DNA from: Marinomonas sp. UCMA 3892
GTDB taxonomy: Bacteria; Pseudomonadota; Gammaproteobacteria; Pseudomonadales; Marinomonadaceae
Assembly (NCBI RefSeq): GCF_012726345.1
Contig: NZ_PTXN01000003.1
Location: 40,996 to 104,995 of the forward strand
Length of the DNA: 64,000 nucleotides
Direction of reading: 5' to 3'
In this document: positions 47,405 to 57,560 of the stretch, piece by piece
Layout: the number at the start of each line of letters is the position of its first letter
How positions within the stretch are numbered: position 1 is the first letter of the stretch
Notes under the pieces: generated by a model
Databases searched by the model: none
What the model was told of the DNA's origin: nothing
Seen by the model: the letters and a program-made list of their open reading frames with translations, nothing else
Position numbers and translations under genes: made by a program

Positions 47405-48070
47405 ATGCGAGTATTGTTAATAGAAGATACAACTGGGTTAGGAGAAGCCGTTCGGGATCAAATTCGTGACGACGGCCACGCTGTAGATTGGGTACAAAGC
47501 CTGAGTTTTGCCGAAGTCAGCGTGAAAGCCACCAGCTATAATTTGATTCTACTCGATCTCATGTTACCGGATGGTAATGGCTTTGATTTTTTAAAAAGCC
47601 TTAGAAAATCAGGAAACTCAACCCCCGTAATCATTCTTACAGCTCGTGATCAGGTGTCTGACCGAATTGAAGGACTAAACGCCGGAGCCGACGATTATTT
47701 AATCAAGCCTTTCGACCTTTCTGAATTATCCGCTCGTGTCGGAGCCGTTGCTCGGCGTTATCGTGGCGACCCAAATCCACTCGTCAAAATCGGTCATTTA
47801 GAAATAGATCTGTGTGAACATCGCATTAGGGCGAATGGACAAGCAGTGGAGTTGACTGCGCGCGAATGGGCGCTATTCGAAGGCTTTGTACAACGCCCAG
47901 GGACGCTTCTATCTCGCTCGCAGCTTGAAGACCGCTTGTACCAATTCGGTGCCGAGATCGAGAGCAACACCATTGAAGTTTACATCAGTCGGTTACGCAA
48001 GAAACTAGGCCGAGATGTCATTATTACCGTCAGAAACATGGGTTATCGTTTGGAGACTTATGAGCACTAA
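47405..48070 (+). CDS. OmpR-family response regulator
   Basis: 221 residues. Receiver domain at 1-115 (VLLIEDTTGLGEAV; phospho-Asp in LILLDLMLPDGNGFD; LTARDQ; Lys in YLIKPFDLSELS), winged helix at about 125-220 (VELTAREWALFEGF, SNTIEVYISRLRKKLG). Divergent from DUF2271/PepSY genes, which it may control. Its end overlaps the kinase start by 11 bp. Confidence 0.9.
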   Translation: MRVLLIEDTTGLGEAVRDQIRDDGHAVDWVQSLSFAEVSVKATSYNLILLDLMLPDGNGFDFLKSLRKSGNSTPVIILTARDQVSDRIEGLNAGADDYLIKPFDLSELSARVGAVARRYRGDPNPLVKIGHLEIDLCEHRIRANGQAVELTAREWALFEGFVQRPGTLLSRSQLEDRLYQFGAEIESNTIEVYISRLRKKLGRDVIITVRNMGYRLETYEH

Positions 48071-49397
48071 TACCAGCTTAAAGAAAAGCCTGAGCATCGG
48101 CCTGACTTTGGGAGTCTCATTACTTTGGCTATTCGGCGCCATAACTTCGGGTTTGGTGGTGCAAAAGGAGATGAACGAATCTTTCGACAAAGCGCTCAAA
48201 AAATCGGCCCAACATATTCTGCCCTTGGTGATTACCGATTCCTTCAAACAACAAAATAACGATAAATTAGGTATCCCTACTTTAGAAAACGATGATGAAT
48301 ACCTGACCTATGTAGTCAAAGACCAGCAAGGCAATGTTCTATTGCGCTCTAAAGATGCCAATCCGCAGATATTTGGCGAAGACCTAAAAATAGGCTTCTC
48401 TAATACCTCGACCCATCGGATTTACACCACATCCGCATTAGAGCACCATGTTTATATTGCAGTGGCTGAACCGCTAGAGCACAGGGAAGAAGATCTCATG
48501 GAGGCAGCGATTGCACTACTGCTTCCCTTACTGTTTTTAGCACCAATTAGTTTGTTAGGTATCTGGTGGATTATTCGATTGTCTCTTCGTAAAGTCGTTA
48601 TCTTTCAACATGCTATTGAAGAACGTGGCGCAGGGAACTTATCGCCAGTGGAAATGGAAAAACTACCCAAAGAATTCAAACCTATCGCTGTAGCCGTCAA
48701 TCGCTTGCTCGAACGACTACGCCGCACATTAGAAGCAGAACGCAGTTTTACCGCCAACAGTGCCCATGAATTACGTACGCCTCTGGCGACAGCGTTGGCC
48801 AAGGTACAACGAATCAAATCGATCACACAAGACGAGCAATTAAAACGGCAAATTGCGGATGTTGAAAGCTCGCTAAAAAGTCTATCAAAGCAGTCAGAGA
48901 AATTACTCGAATTAGCCAAAGCAGAAGGTGGTGGTGCCATTTCACAACAACCACATAACCTTGTACCTATATTGAAGATGATAGTGGGCGACTTTAGTCG
49001 TCAAACCCCAGAACGTATTAAATTAACCTTGCCGACAGGTGACATTAACTCTTTGTTAGACCCCGATGCCTTTGCCATTCTCGCGCGTAACTTAATTGAA
49101 AATGCGCTCAAACATGGCCGACCTAATCGTCCAGTGGATGTCAGTTTGCAGGCAGACGGTACGCTACGAGTGGTAAATGAGTGCGATCTTGTTGCACCGC
49201 AAGACCTCGTTTTATTACGTAATCGATTTGTGCGAGCAAATACAACGGCGCCTGGCTCCGGTCTGGGACTAGCGATTGTCGATGCAATTGCCAAAGGAGC
49301 AGAACTCACCTTACAACTTCGCTCTCCCGCCAGCGGAAAACAAGATGGTTTCGAAGTGGAGCTGAACTTAGGCATAAGCATCTCTAAGCCTTGCTAA
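48060..49397 (+). CDS. Sensor histidine kinase
   Basis: 445 residues from ATG 48060. Helix 1 near 15-35, a periplasmic sensor of about 110 residues, helix 2 near 150-175. The kinase core has H-box ANSAHELRTPLATAL, N-box LARNLIENALKHGRP and G-box APGSGLGLAIV. It partners with the overlapping OmpR-family regulator; the signal is unknown. Confidence 0.9.
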   Translation: MSTNTSLKKSLSIGLTLGVSLLWLFGAITSGLVVQKEMNESFDKALKKSAQHILPLVITDSFKQQNNDKLGIPTLENDDEYLTYVVKDQQGNVLLRSKDANPQIFGEDLKIGFSNTSTHRIYTTSALEHHVYIAVAEPLEHREEDLMEAAIALLLPLLFLAPISLLGIWWIIRLSLRKVVIFQHAIEERGAGNLSPVEMEKLPKEFKPIAVAVNRLLERLRRTLEAERSFTANSAHELRTPLATALAKVQRIKSITQDEQLKRQIADVESSLKSLSKQSEKLLELAKAEGGGAISQQPHNLVPILKMIVGDFSRQTPERIKLTLPTGDINSLLDPDAFAILARNLIENALKHGRPNRPVDVSLQADGTLRVVNECDLVAPQDLVLLRNRFVRANTTAPGSGLGLAIVDAIAKGAELTLQLRSPASGKQDGFEVELNLGISISKPC

Positions 49398-49520
49398 CAT
49401 GTGCCTTTGTAAATCGTCGCTTAAGGTGCTTTAATTCCCTTCTATTCGCTGACACACTCTCTTCGAAATCTGTTTTATTCGAATAACAGCGCACACTAAT
49501 AACCCAAAGAGGAAACACCC

Positions 49521-49796
49521 ATGGTTACTGCTATCATCATGCTTTCTGTTGAGAAAAAATACATTAACCAAGTCGCCGAAAAGCTCGCTTCCATTGAAGG
49601 TTTGGCAGAAGTTTACTCAGTTAGTGGTCCATACGATATCGCGGCCATTGCACGCGTACAAAGCAACGATGAGATTTCTGATCTAGTAACACAACAACTG
49701 GCACAAATTGATTACATTATCAAAACAGAGACCATGCTAGCGTTTAAAGCCTATTCTAAAGATGACCTAGAAGGCATGTTTTCCGTAGGCGTTTAG
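49521..49796 (+). CDS. Stand-alone Lrp-type RAM domain protein
   Basis: 91 residues consisting of only the Lrp/AsnC ligand-binding (RAM) domain: VTAIIMLSVEKKYINQVA, GLAEVYSVSGPYDIAAIARV and TETMLAFKAYS. No DNA-binding part. Such single-domain proteins can bind small ligands or co-assemble with Lrp-type regulators. GAGGA lies before the ATG. Confidence 0.85.
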   Translation: MVTAIIMLSVEKKYINQVAEKLASIEGLAEVYSVSGPYDIAAIARVQSNDEISDLVTQQLAQIDYIIKTETMLAFKAYSKDDLEGMFSVGV

Positions 49797-49827
49797 CTTT
49801 ACAACTCTTTTATTGGAGCGAGTAATT

Positions 49828-50234
49828 ATGAGCCATCTTCACACTGGATCTTGCTTATGTGGCGCGGTTAAATTTGAATTGGAAGGCGAGTTTAAGAAGT
49901 TCTTCCTTTGTCATTGCAGCCGCTGTCAAAAAACATCAGGAAGCGCCCATTGCGCTAACTTATTCGCTCCTGGGGCGAAGCTAACTTGGCTAAGTGGTGA
50001 AGACAAGCTTAGTTTTTATCAGCTCGAAAACACCCATTTTCACGCACATTTTGTTCTGCATGCGGATCAAATGTTCCAACCGATGCAAAAGCGCGTGACG
50101 TGGTCGTGGTTCCAGCCGGATGCCTAGATAGCGAGGTAGACATAACACCGCAAGCCCACATATTTATGGGCAGCAAAGGCAACTGGGACGAGCACCTCAG
50201 CGAGGTTCCGGCATTTGAGACCTTGCCTCAGTAA
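49828..50234 (+). pseudogene. GFA-family (CENP-V/formaldehyde-activating) gene with frameshift
   Basis: The frame from ATG 49828 has the GFA zinc motifs: GSCLCGAVKFEL and CHCSRCQKTSGSAHC. At the T-run 50049-50052 the frame shifts and stops at 50127. One base later, the other frame continues with CSACGSNVPTDAKARD and ends at 50234 after VPAFETLPQ. One extra T would restore a 136-residue protein, so this is a one-base deletion in a T-run or a sequencing error. The family has an S-(hydroxymethyl)glutathione-related fold; real substrates are mostly unknown. Confidence 0.8.
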
Positions 50235-50241
50235 AATACAG

Positions 50242-50267
50242 CTCGGCGAACCTTATGTTTCGCCGAG
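50242..50267. terminator. Hairpin between convergent genes
   Basis: 9-bp stem CTCGGCGAA/TTCGCCGAG between the GFA gene and the leftward aminotransferase. No strong T-tract. Confidence 0.5.
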
Positions 50268-50272
50268 TCACT

Positions 50273-51430
50273 TTATAGGCGAGCTAGCCGCTGAGCAGCG
50301 TCTAACAAGGTACTTTCTTCTTTCGCGAAGCATAAGCGAATGAGGCGCTGATTTGTTGGTGGTTGCTGATAAAAAACACTCACAGGTATCGCTGCCACAC
50401 CGACTTGATCAATAAGCCATTCACAGAAAGCCACATCGTCCAAATCACTAATCTCACTGTAATCCAGCAATTGAAAATAGGTCCCAGTACAAGGTAGCAG
50501 AGTGAATCGACTGTCTGCCAACGCGTTTCGCAATACATCCCGTTTTTGTTGGTAAAACCCTGACAATCCCGCGCTGGCTTCAGGTTCCGCTATTAAATGC
50601 TCCGCCAAGGCTTGTTGCAACGGCGTGGCCGTACAGAAAGAAACAAACTGATGCACTTTTCGCAGTTCAACCGTTAAGGCTTTCGGAGCCACAATATAGC
50701 CCACCTTCCAGCCAGTTAAATGAAAGCTTTTACCAAAAGAAGATACGACTAAGCTTCGTTTAATTAGCTCAGGGTGTTGGTGAACACTTACTGCGGATTT
50801 ACCAAAGTGAATGAATTCATACACTTCATCGGATAAGACATAGATGTCACGCTGGGCAATTGCTTGCCACAAAGATTCTAAATCCTCTTCCAACCAACAA
50901 CTGCCAGTTGGATTATGTGGCGTGTTGATGATGACCAAACGCGTCTTATCCGTTAGCAACTCAGAAAACGCCTGCCAGTCAGGACGGAAGTCTGGCGCTT
51001 TCAAGATCACTCGTCGACAAACACCGCCCGCTAACGTCACCGCGGGTTCATATAAATCATAGGCGGGATCGAATAAAATCACTTCATCGCCGTCATGAAC
51101 TAAAGCTGCAATCGCATCAAAAATGGCTTCCGATGCCCCACTCGTCACCGTAATATCATCATTCGAATTAACTTTTCGGCCATAATGCCCCTCGATCAAA
51201 CGGGCAATTGCCTCTCTGAGCATCGGCAAGCCTGTCATAGGTGAATATTGATTATTGCCGGTTAAAATAGCTTGGGATGCGCGCTCCAATAATCGAGAGT
51301 CAGGTGGGAAGTCTGGAAATCCTTGCGACAAGTTAATCGCCCCTTTTTCGGCCGCAAGAGCGGACATTTTGGTAAAAATAGTAGTGCCAACAGAGGGCAA
51401 CTTGGAAATAAGAACTGAAGCGATGGTCAC
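50273..51430 (-). CDS. Class I aminotransferase, methionine-aminotransferase-like (YbdL)
   Basis: 385 residues. PLP features: INTPHNPTGSCW, YVLSDEVYEF, and Lys in SSFGKSFHLTGWKVGY. Substrate Arg in LIRLCFAKEE near the end. It matches YbdL/MtnE-like enzymes that transaminate methionine or aromatic amino acids with 2-oxo acids. Monocistronic. Confidence 0.85.
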   Translation of the reverse strand: MTIASVLISKLPSVGTTIFTKMSALAAEKGAINLSQGFPDFPPDSRLLERASQAILTGNNQYSPMTGLPMLREAIARLIEGHYGRKVNSNDDITVTSGASEAIFDAIAALVHDGDEVILFDPAYDLYEPAVTLAGGVCRRVILKAPDFRPDWQAFSELLTDKTRLVIINTPHNPTGSCWLEEDLESLWQAIAQRDIYVLSDEVYEFIHFGKSAVSVHQHPELIKRSLVVSSFGKSFHLTGWKVGYIVAPKALTVELRKVHQFVSFCTATPLQQALAEHLIAEPEASAGLSGFYQQKRDVLRNALADSRFTLLPCTGTYFQLLDYSEISDLDDVAFCEWLIDQVGVAAIPVSVFYQQPPTNQRLIRLCFAKEESTLLDAAQRLARL

Positions 51431-51700
51431 GATGTTTTACCCTGTTAAAAGTGAGGCACGTACATTAGTAGATAGAAACTCATTTTCCATGAAAAAAGAA
51501 CGCTGAGTCAAAGGCTATCGTCGCTATTTTCACAGTTATGTTTCACGTTCAAAATTAGGTTTTGTTTCACATCAAAAGCCAGCTATTTTACTGAAAAAAA
51601 TTTAACATTACAGAAAGGAAACATTTCCACAACACCATGTAACTTGAATAAAAACACTAAGAAATTAGAATTCTCAGACATCGTATTTGAGGATTAAAAT

Positions 51701-54022
51701 ATGTCTATTAAGGCGAAAACCACTTTCATTTTTCTATTGTCCACGATCTTATCGCTATCCTTATTAACAAGCGTTATTTATTTCCAAACGAAAGAAAAAT
51801 CAAGTGAGTCATTAGAACAATCTGCAACCGATAAATTAATTTCGGTTCGTGAAGCTCGCAAAAAAAGTATTGAGCGTTATTTAAACTCTACGGTTAATCA
51901 AATAACTGCTCAATCTAACAATCCGACCATTAAAACAGCGATGGTAGATTTCAGTTCTGCTTTTGAAAGTGAGAACGCAGATGGGAGTCTAACAACAGAA
52001 GAAAACACTAACCTAGCATCTTACTACGAAACTGTATTTTCAAAAGAATATGAAAGACTAAATCATAAGTCTATAGATATTAATATGCTTATGGATTCTC
52101 TAAGTACCAAAGAAAAATCCTTACAGTTTCGTTACATCTCGAATAACAAACAGCCTCTTGGTGCTAAACATAAACTGGATGCTGCAAAATCTGCCGCAAT
52201 TTATGATCAAGTACATGCTCAGTATCACCCTTATATTCGTAGCTACTTAGAAACGTTCGGACTTTATGATATTTTTTTGATTTCAACTTCTGGCGAGGTA
52301 GTTTATAGCGTCTACAAAGAAATAGATTTCGCAACTTCGCTAATGAATGAAACTAATATAGATAGCGGCCTAGCAAATGTCTTCCGCCAAGCAAATGAAC
52401 TCAGCAACAACGAAAAATACGCCATTGTAGACTTTTCTCCTTATACCGCTTCTTATGGCGCTGCAGCTTCATTTATAGCAAAACCGCTATTTGTAGACGG
52501 AAAAAAAGTAGGAGTATTGGCTTTTCAAATCCCTATCGATCAAATTAATAACATCATGACTGGCGATAATGATTGGTCTAACTCTGGTCTAGGTCTTTCT
52601 GGAGAGAGCTACCTTGTAAACGATAATCTAAAAGCTGCAAGTATTAATCGTTTTTTGGCTGAAAATCCAGATAGCTATATAGCCAGTCTCAAAAGTACTA
52701 AAATACCTCAAATAGAAATAGAAGAGATATCACTTCGAAAAAATAATGTTGGGGTTCAAACAATAGATACCCCTTCAGTAAGAGCTGCGTTGGCAGGAGA
52801 GTCTGGAAATAAAAAAATCTTCGACTATCGAAACATTTCAGTTTTATCTTCTTATACTCCGGTTAATTTTTCCGGCTTAAATTGGGTACTAATAAGCGAA
52901 ATTGATACAAAAGAAGCATTTCAAGCAGCTACAGATCTAGCTCATTCAATCCTAATAACTGCACTCCTATCATTGCTTGGAGCTAGTATTTTAGCGGTCA
53001 TTATTGGATTGTTTTTTTCGAGTAAGCTCACTACACCAATAATGAAGCTCAATCGTTTTATTAATGATATTAGCCTTAATAAAGATTTATCTCGAAGAGT
53101 AGCAATAGCAGGGAAAGATGAAATATCAGAAATCAGTAACAATATTAATAATTTATTAGAAACCTTCGAAAATATTGTTAAGCAAATCACGGGGACAACG
53201 AATCAACTTGCTACATCCTCTGAGCATTTAGCTGATGTCAGTCACCAGACTCAAAAAAATATGCTACAGCAGCAAGGTGAGAGTGAGCAGCTAGCTACAG
53301 CAATGCACGAGATGGTCGCCACTGTAAATGAAATAGCTAACAACGCATCAATGGCAGCCACTTCCGCCAGAGATGCTGATAACGCTGCAAAGATAGGATT
53401 GCAGACCATTGAAAGCACAGAGTCTCATTTACAAAAATTAAATGTTGAGCTAAAAAATTCCTCTAATGTTGTTCACCGACTCAGCGAAGATAGCCAACAA
53501 ATTTCTCAAATCCTTGATGTAATTAACGGCATTGCTGAACAAACTAATTTGCTGGCATTAAATGCTGCAATCGAAGCAGCACGAGCAGGAGAGCAAGGAC
53601 GAGGGTTTGCTGTCGTTGCAGATGAAGTTCGTACGTTGGCGGCTCGAACCCAAGAATCGACACTACGAATCAATGACATTATTAATATGCTTCAGAATCG
53701 TAGCAAGGAAGCAGTAAGCGCTATGGCGGTGAACGAAGAACATGCGAACCAAACAATAGAACAAGCTTACAAAGCTAAAGATGCACTAAGCGAGATATCT
53801 AGAGGAGTTACAGCAATAACCGATATGAACATCCAAATAGCAAGCGCTGCGGAAGAACAAAGCTTGGTAGCGGAAGAAATAAATAAAAACGTTACGCAAA
53901 TTGTAATTCTAGGTAATTCCTCATCTGAAGGAGCGAATGAAGTATCAAGTGCTAGTGAAAACTTATCCAAAATTAGCAGCGAGCTTTTATCATTAAGCGC
54001 TCAATTTAAAGTTAACAAATAA
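51701..54022 (+). CDS. Methyl-accepting chemotaxis protein
   Basis: 773 residues. N-terminal helix at about 8-28, a periplasmic sensor of about 380 residues (Cache-like; ends [21 protein letters not shown]), helix 2 at about 412-435, HAMP at about 437-490, then the signalling domain with the hairpin tip [18 protein letters not shown]. It lacks an NWETF-type CheR tether. Ligand unknown. The gene is somewhat AT-richer than its neighbours. Confidence 0.9.
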   Translation: MSIKAKTTFIFLLSTILSLSLLTSVIYFQTKEKSSESLEQSATDKLISVREARKKSIERYLNSTVNQITAQSNNPTIKTAMVDFSSAFESENADGSLTTEENTNLASYYETVFSKEYERLNHKSIDINMLMDSLSTKEKSLQFRYISNNKQPLGAKHKLDAAKSAAIYDQVHAQYHPYIRSYLETFGLYDIFLISTSGEVVYSVYKEIDFATSLMNETNIDSGLANVFRQANELSNNEKYAIVDFSPYTASYGAAASFIAKPLFVDGKKVGVLAFQIPIDQINNIMTGDNDWSNSGLGLSGESYLVNDNLKAASINRFLAENPDSYIASLKSTKIPQIEIEEISLRKNNVGVQTIDTPSVRAALAGESGNKKIFDYRNISVLSSYTPVNFSGLNWVLISEIDTKEAFQAATDLAHSILITALLSLLGASILAVIIGLFFSSKLTTPIMKLNRFINDISLNKDLSRRVAIAGKDEISEISNNINNLLETFENIVKQITGTTNQLATSSEHLADVSHQTQKNMLQQQGESEQLATAMHEMVATVNEIANNASMAATSARDADNAAKIGLQTIESTESHLQKLNVELKNSSNVVHRLSEDSQQISQILDVINGIAEQTNLLALNAAIEAARAGEQGRGFAVVADEVRTLAARTQESTLRINDIINMLQNRSKEAVSAMAVNEEHANQTIEQAYKAKDALSEISRGVTAITDMNIQIASAAEEQSLVAEEINKNVTQIVILGNSSSEGANEVSSASENLSKISSELLSLSAQFKVNK

Positions 54023-54214
54023 GCTTAGTTGGCGGTTTAATGGGAACATCCAGCGAGGTCGCCGCAGGACTGGCGACCACAGATGCTAAATTGATTTCTT
54101 ACGGCTGTATTACTGCGGCTTTTTACACTGCACTAGGTTGTTTATTTTAGGCTCTTCGATTTTATTTATCCTCGTAAGAGCCTTTCTTCCCCACGGATAA
54201 ATCCAGTAGACATA

Positions 54215-54242
54215 AAAACGCCAAGGCTAGCCTTGGCGTTTT
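54215..54242. terminator. Bidirectional terminator
   Basis: Perfect 28-bp palindrome, arms AAAACGCCAAGGCT/AGCCTTGGCGTTTT, between the chemoreceptor and the leftward OYE gene. Confidence 0.85.
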
Positions 54243-54263
54243 AGGTTACATCAGGATAGTGTT

Positions 54264-55340
54264 CTACGCTGTCATAAACGGGTAATCGGTATAACCTTCT
54301 TTACCAGATGTGTAGAAAGTATCAGGGTTAGGCTCGTTTAACTCAGCTCCCACTCGAACTCTCTCAACAAAATCTGGATTCGCCAGAATGCCTTTACCAA
54401 AGGCCACACTGTCCGCTTGATTGCTCTCAATCACTTGATTGGCTTCTTCAGGTGAATAACCCATATTAACCATTAAATGCCCTTTGTAGTGCTCACGAGC
54501 CACGCTCACAACATCGGCTTGTTGCTCCGCAAAGAAGTCTGCACGCATTAAATGTAAATATGCCAAGTTAAACTGATTTAAATGCTCGGATAAAAAGCGC
54601 GTCCAAGTAACGGGGTCATTTTCTCTCATGCTTTGGAAAGTGTTTAAAGGCGACAAGCGCAAACCAACTCGGCCGCTGCCCAAAACATCTGTTACAGCTT
54701 CTAAAATTTCAGTCAAAAAACGCACACGGTTTTCTAAAGAACCGCCATATTCATCGGTGCGCTGGTTTGAGCTTTCACGTAAAAACTGGTCAATCAAATA
54801 ACCGTTAGCACCATGAATTTCTACGCCATCAAAGCCCGCTTCTTTTGCATTAATTGCCGCTTGGCGAAAGTCATTAACAATGTCTTTTATTTCTTCAACG
54901 GTTAACGCACGAGGCACGGCGTACGGTTTTTTGCCTTCTGGAGTATGGGTTTCACCGTCAATGGCAATCGCGCTGGCAGATACCGACTCTTTACCACCAT
55001 TTAACAAAGGATGCGCAGCACGGCCACCATGCCAAATTTGCATAAAAATACGGCCGCCTTTTTCATGTACAGCTTGTGTAGTTAGTTTCCAGCCTTCTAT
55101 TTGCTCTTGCGAATAAATACCGGGGTCATCGCCAAATGTGGATGAACCTTCCGTTACCATTGTGCATTCCGTAATCAACAATCCGGTACTTGCTCGCTGA
55201 GCATAGTACTCGGCCATCAAAGCATTTGGCAGATGCCCTGGTGCACGAGTGCGGGTTAAAGGAGCCATAATAAAACGATTTGGCAACTCTAAGCTCCCCA
55301 ACTTTACTGGGCTGAACAGGTTTGTTTCTGTGCTTGTCAT
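54264..55340 (-). CDS. nemA: Old Yellow Enzyme-family alkene reductase
   Basis: 358 residues from ATG 55340, with CCGGAG 6 bases upstream; twelve upstream codons are excluded. FMN and substrate residues lie in IMAPLTRTRAPG, IWHGGRAAHP, EIHGANGYLIDQFL and SNQRTDEYGG. NADPH-dependent reduction of activated C=C bonds, nitro compounds or nitrate esters is the family reaction. The symbol is by family; the true substrate is not known. Confidence 0.88.
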   Translation of the reverse strand: MTSTETNLFSPVKLGSLELPNRFIMAPLTRTRAPGHLPNALMAEYYAQRASTGLLITECTMVTEGSSTFGDDPGIYSQEQIEGWKLTTQAVHEKGGRIFMQIWHGGRAAHPLLNGGKESVSASAIAIDGETHTPEGKKPYAVPRALTVEEIKDIVNDFRQAAINAKEAGFDGVEIHGANGYLIDQFLRESSNQRTDEYGGSLENRVRFLTEILEAVTDVLGSGRVGLRLSPLNTFQSMRENDPVTWTRFLSEHLNQFNLAYLHLMRADFFAEQQADVVSVAREHYKGHLMVNMGYSPEEANQVIESNQADSVAFGKGILANPDFVERVRVGAELNEPNPDTFYTSGKEGYTDYPFMTA

Positions 55341-55594
55341 TATGAACTCCGGAATAAGTTTCAATCTTGATATCAAGGATAAACACTACATATGGCAGTT
55401 ATTTTAAAAAACAATCTAGTGCACTTTCTTTCCTGAATAGGCATTCCAAGTTCAATAAATAGTAGCTCGAAAAATAAGCACTACCAGTGCTTGCAGCTGA
55501 ACTTTTCAAGGTCTATATTGCGAGCACCAGACGATAGTTATGTCGCCTTTCTTTTACCCTTTAAAACACTTTCTGTGTGAGGGAATTAAACCTA

Positions 55595-57496
55595 ATGACA
55601 TCTGATTCCAATAGGCCAATGGCTCCATTTGGCACCTTGTTAGGCATAGCTCCAGGTAATGTGCCGGTTTACTCTTCCGATTACGATTCCGCTGATGATA
55701 ATGAGCTACCAAACCGTCACGCTTATCGTAGTTATGTTGACGGTATTTTTATGGGCTACAAATGGCAATGCGTAGAGTTTGCCCGTCGTTGGCTGTATCT
55801 AAACAAAGGTTACATCTTTGATGACGTCGCCATGGCATATGATATTTTTCGCCTCACCTCAGTACGCCTAATCGCCGACGAAAGCCGCTTGCCGCTAAAA
55901 TCATTTCGTAATGGCTCCTTGCGTCATCCAGAAGTCGGCGCCCTGCTGATTTGGAACGAAGGCGGTGAGTTTGAAGTGACCGGACACGTGGCAATTGTGA
56001 CAAAAGTCTTGCCAGATCGCTTGTACTTGGTCGAGCAAAACGTCGGTCATCAAGTGTGGCAAGAAGGCCAAGACTATTCTCGAGTATTAGATGCTCGCGT
56101 TAGCGAAGACGGCGGCTATTGGCTACGTTGTTCTTATGGTGATGCTTCAGTAATGGGCTGGGTAATACAAACCGATGATGAGACCCATTCCGAACAAATC
56201 GAACCCGATGATCCTGCCTTGTTTGACTTGCAAATACGCCACGTTCCTAACAAAGGCCAAGCATCTCGCGCTTGGTTAAATGTAGCCAATCCCGCAGAAG
56301 AAGCCTTTGTAGATATGATGGGCGGACATAAGCTCGCCAGTCGACCGGAAGACGACTACAAATATATGGTGATGACGGAAAGCGCCGAACGTGAGCTAAA
56401 ACGCGCAACCAATGAATTGCACGCCTTGTTTATGCATGCCACAGATTACGTATTACAAAACGATGATCTTCTTTCTAGCTTTAATATTCCACCTGCCTTG
56501 TGGCCCAAAATCCACCAGTCTTGGGATAATCGCCGCAATCAGATGATCACTGGACGCTTTGATTTCAGTCTTTCATCGCAAGGTATCAAGGTCTACGAGT
56601 ACAACTGTGACTCTGCTTCTTGCTATATGGAAGCCGGTATCATCCAAGAAAAGTGGGCCAAGCATTATGGTGCCAATGAAGGTGAAGGCTCAGCAACTGA
56701 ACTGGTCGATGAATTGATAGAAGCTTGGAAAAATAGCAAGGTAAAAGGCGTGATTCACATCATGCAGGACACGGACCTTGAAGAGAATTACCACGCTCTT
56801 TTCATGAAACGCACCATGGAAAAAGCCGGGCTGAATTGCAAAGTAATAAAAGGCGTCAGTAGCCTAAGATGGGATGAAGACGGAGATGTTGTTGACGCAG
56901 ATGGCGTTAAGATCCGCTGGGTATGGAAAACTTGGGCATGGGAAACGGCCCTCGATCAAATCCGTGCTGAATGCGATGACGATGAGCAGCGTCTACGAAA
57001 TTACAAAACCGATGTGCCTCGTAGCGAAGCTCCACGTTTAGTCGATGTATTATTGCGTAAAGACGTAATGGTCTATGAACCACTTTGGACGCTTATTCCT
57101 AGTAATAAGGCGATTTTGCCCGTTTTATGGATGCTTTTCCCCGATCATCCGTATTTATTGGAATCGTCATTTGAGTTAAGTGATGAGCTAAAAACTAACG
57201 GCTACGTGAGCAAACCGATTGCTGGTCGCTGTGGTTTTAACATCAGCATGTACGATGGCGAAGATGCCTTAATGGAAGAAACCGCTGGTCGTTTTTCTCA
57301 TCAAGATCAAATCTTCCAAGCTCTATGGAAACTGCCAGACATTGAGGGTTATCGCTCACAAGTCTGTACTTTTTCTGTAGCAGGACATTACGCAGGTAGT
57401 TGTTTGCGCGTGGATCCAACCTTGGTCATTACCAAAGACAGTGATTTAATGACCTTGCGCGTTATCGAAAACGACGATCTCATCGATAACAAATAA
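55595..57496 (+). CDS. gss: Bifunctional glutathionylspermidine amidase/synthetase
   Basis: 633 residues from ATG 55595. N-terminal CHAP/NlpC-like amidase (about 20-200) with YKWQCVEFARRW (nucleophile Cys) and GHVAIV (His). C-terminal ATP-grasp-like synthetase (about 215-630) with YEYNCDSASCYMEAG and PIAGRCGFNISMYDG. It joins glutathione to spermidine with ATP and cleaves the product. It helps protect protein thiols under oxidative stress in E. coli. Followed by a racemase-like gene. Confidence 0.92.
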   Translation: MTSDSNRPMAPFGTLLGIAPGNVPVYSSDYDSADDNELPNRHAYRSYVDGIFMGYKWQCVEFARRWLYLNKGYIFDDVAMAYDIFRLTSVRLIADESRLPLKSFRNGSLRHPEVGALLIWNEGGEFEVTGHVAIVTKVLPDRLYLVEQNVGHQVWQEGQDYSRVLDARVSEDGGYWLRCSYGDASVMGWVIQTDDETHSEQIEPDDPALFDLQIRHVPNKGQASRAWLNVANPAEEAFVDMMGGHKLASRPEDDYKYMVMTESAERELKRATNELHALFMHATDYVLQNDDLLSSFNIPPALWPKIHQSWDNRRNQMITGRFDFSLSSQGIKVYEYNCDSASCYMEAGIIQEKWAKHYGANEGEGSATELVDELIEAWKNSKVKGVIHIMQDTDLEENYHALFMKRTMEKAGLNCKVIKGVSSLRWDEDGDVVDADGVKIRWVWKTWAWETALDQIRAECDDDEQRLRNYKTDVPRSEAPRLVDVLLRKDVMVYEPLWTLIPSNKAILPVLWMLFPDHPYLLESSFELSDELKTNGYVSKPIAGRCGFNISMYDGEDALMEETAGRFSHQDQIFQALWKLPDIEGYRSQVCTFSVAGHYAGSCLRVDPTLVITKDSDLMTLRVIENDDLIDNK

Positions 57497-57502
57497 TCCT
57501 AA

Positions 57503-57535
57503 ACACACCAATACCTGTACCCCGTATTGGTGTGT
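57503..57535 (+). terminator. Hairpin after gss
   Basis: 12-bp perfect stem ACACACCAATAC/GTATTGGTGTGT (57503-57514 with 57524-57535). No T-tract; it may only reduce read-through into the next gene. Confidence 0.5.
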
Positions 57536-57560
57536 CATGATCAACACTAAGAGACTGTTT

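Noticed and set aside
54040-54150. A 36-codon open frame after the chemoreceptor (MGTSSEVAAGLATTDAKL)
   Set aside because: Reads like a membrane-protein end, but too short, no clear ribosome site and no family recognised; could be a remnant.
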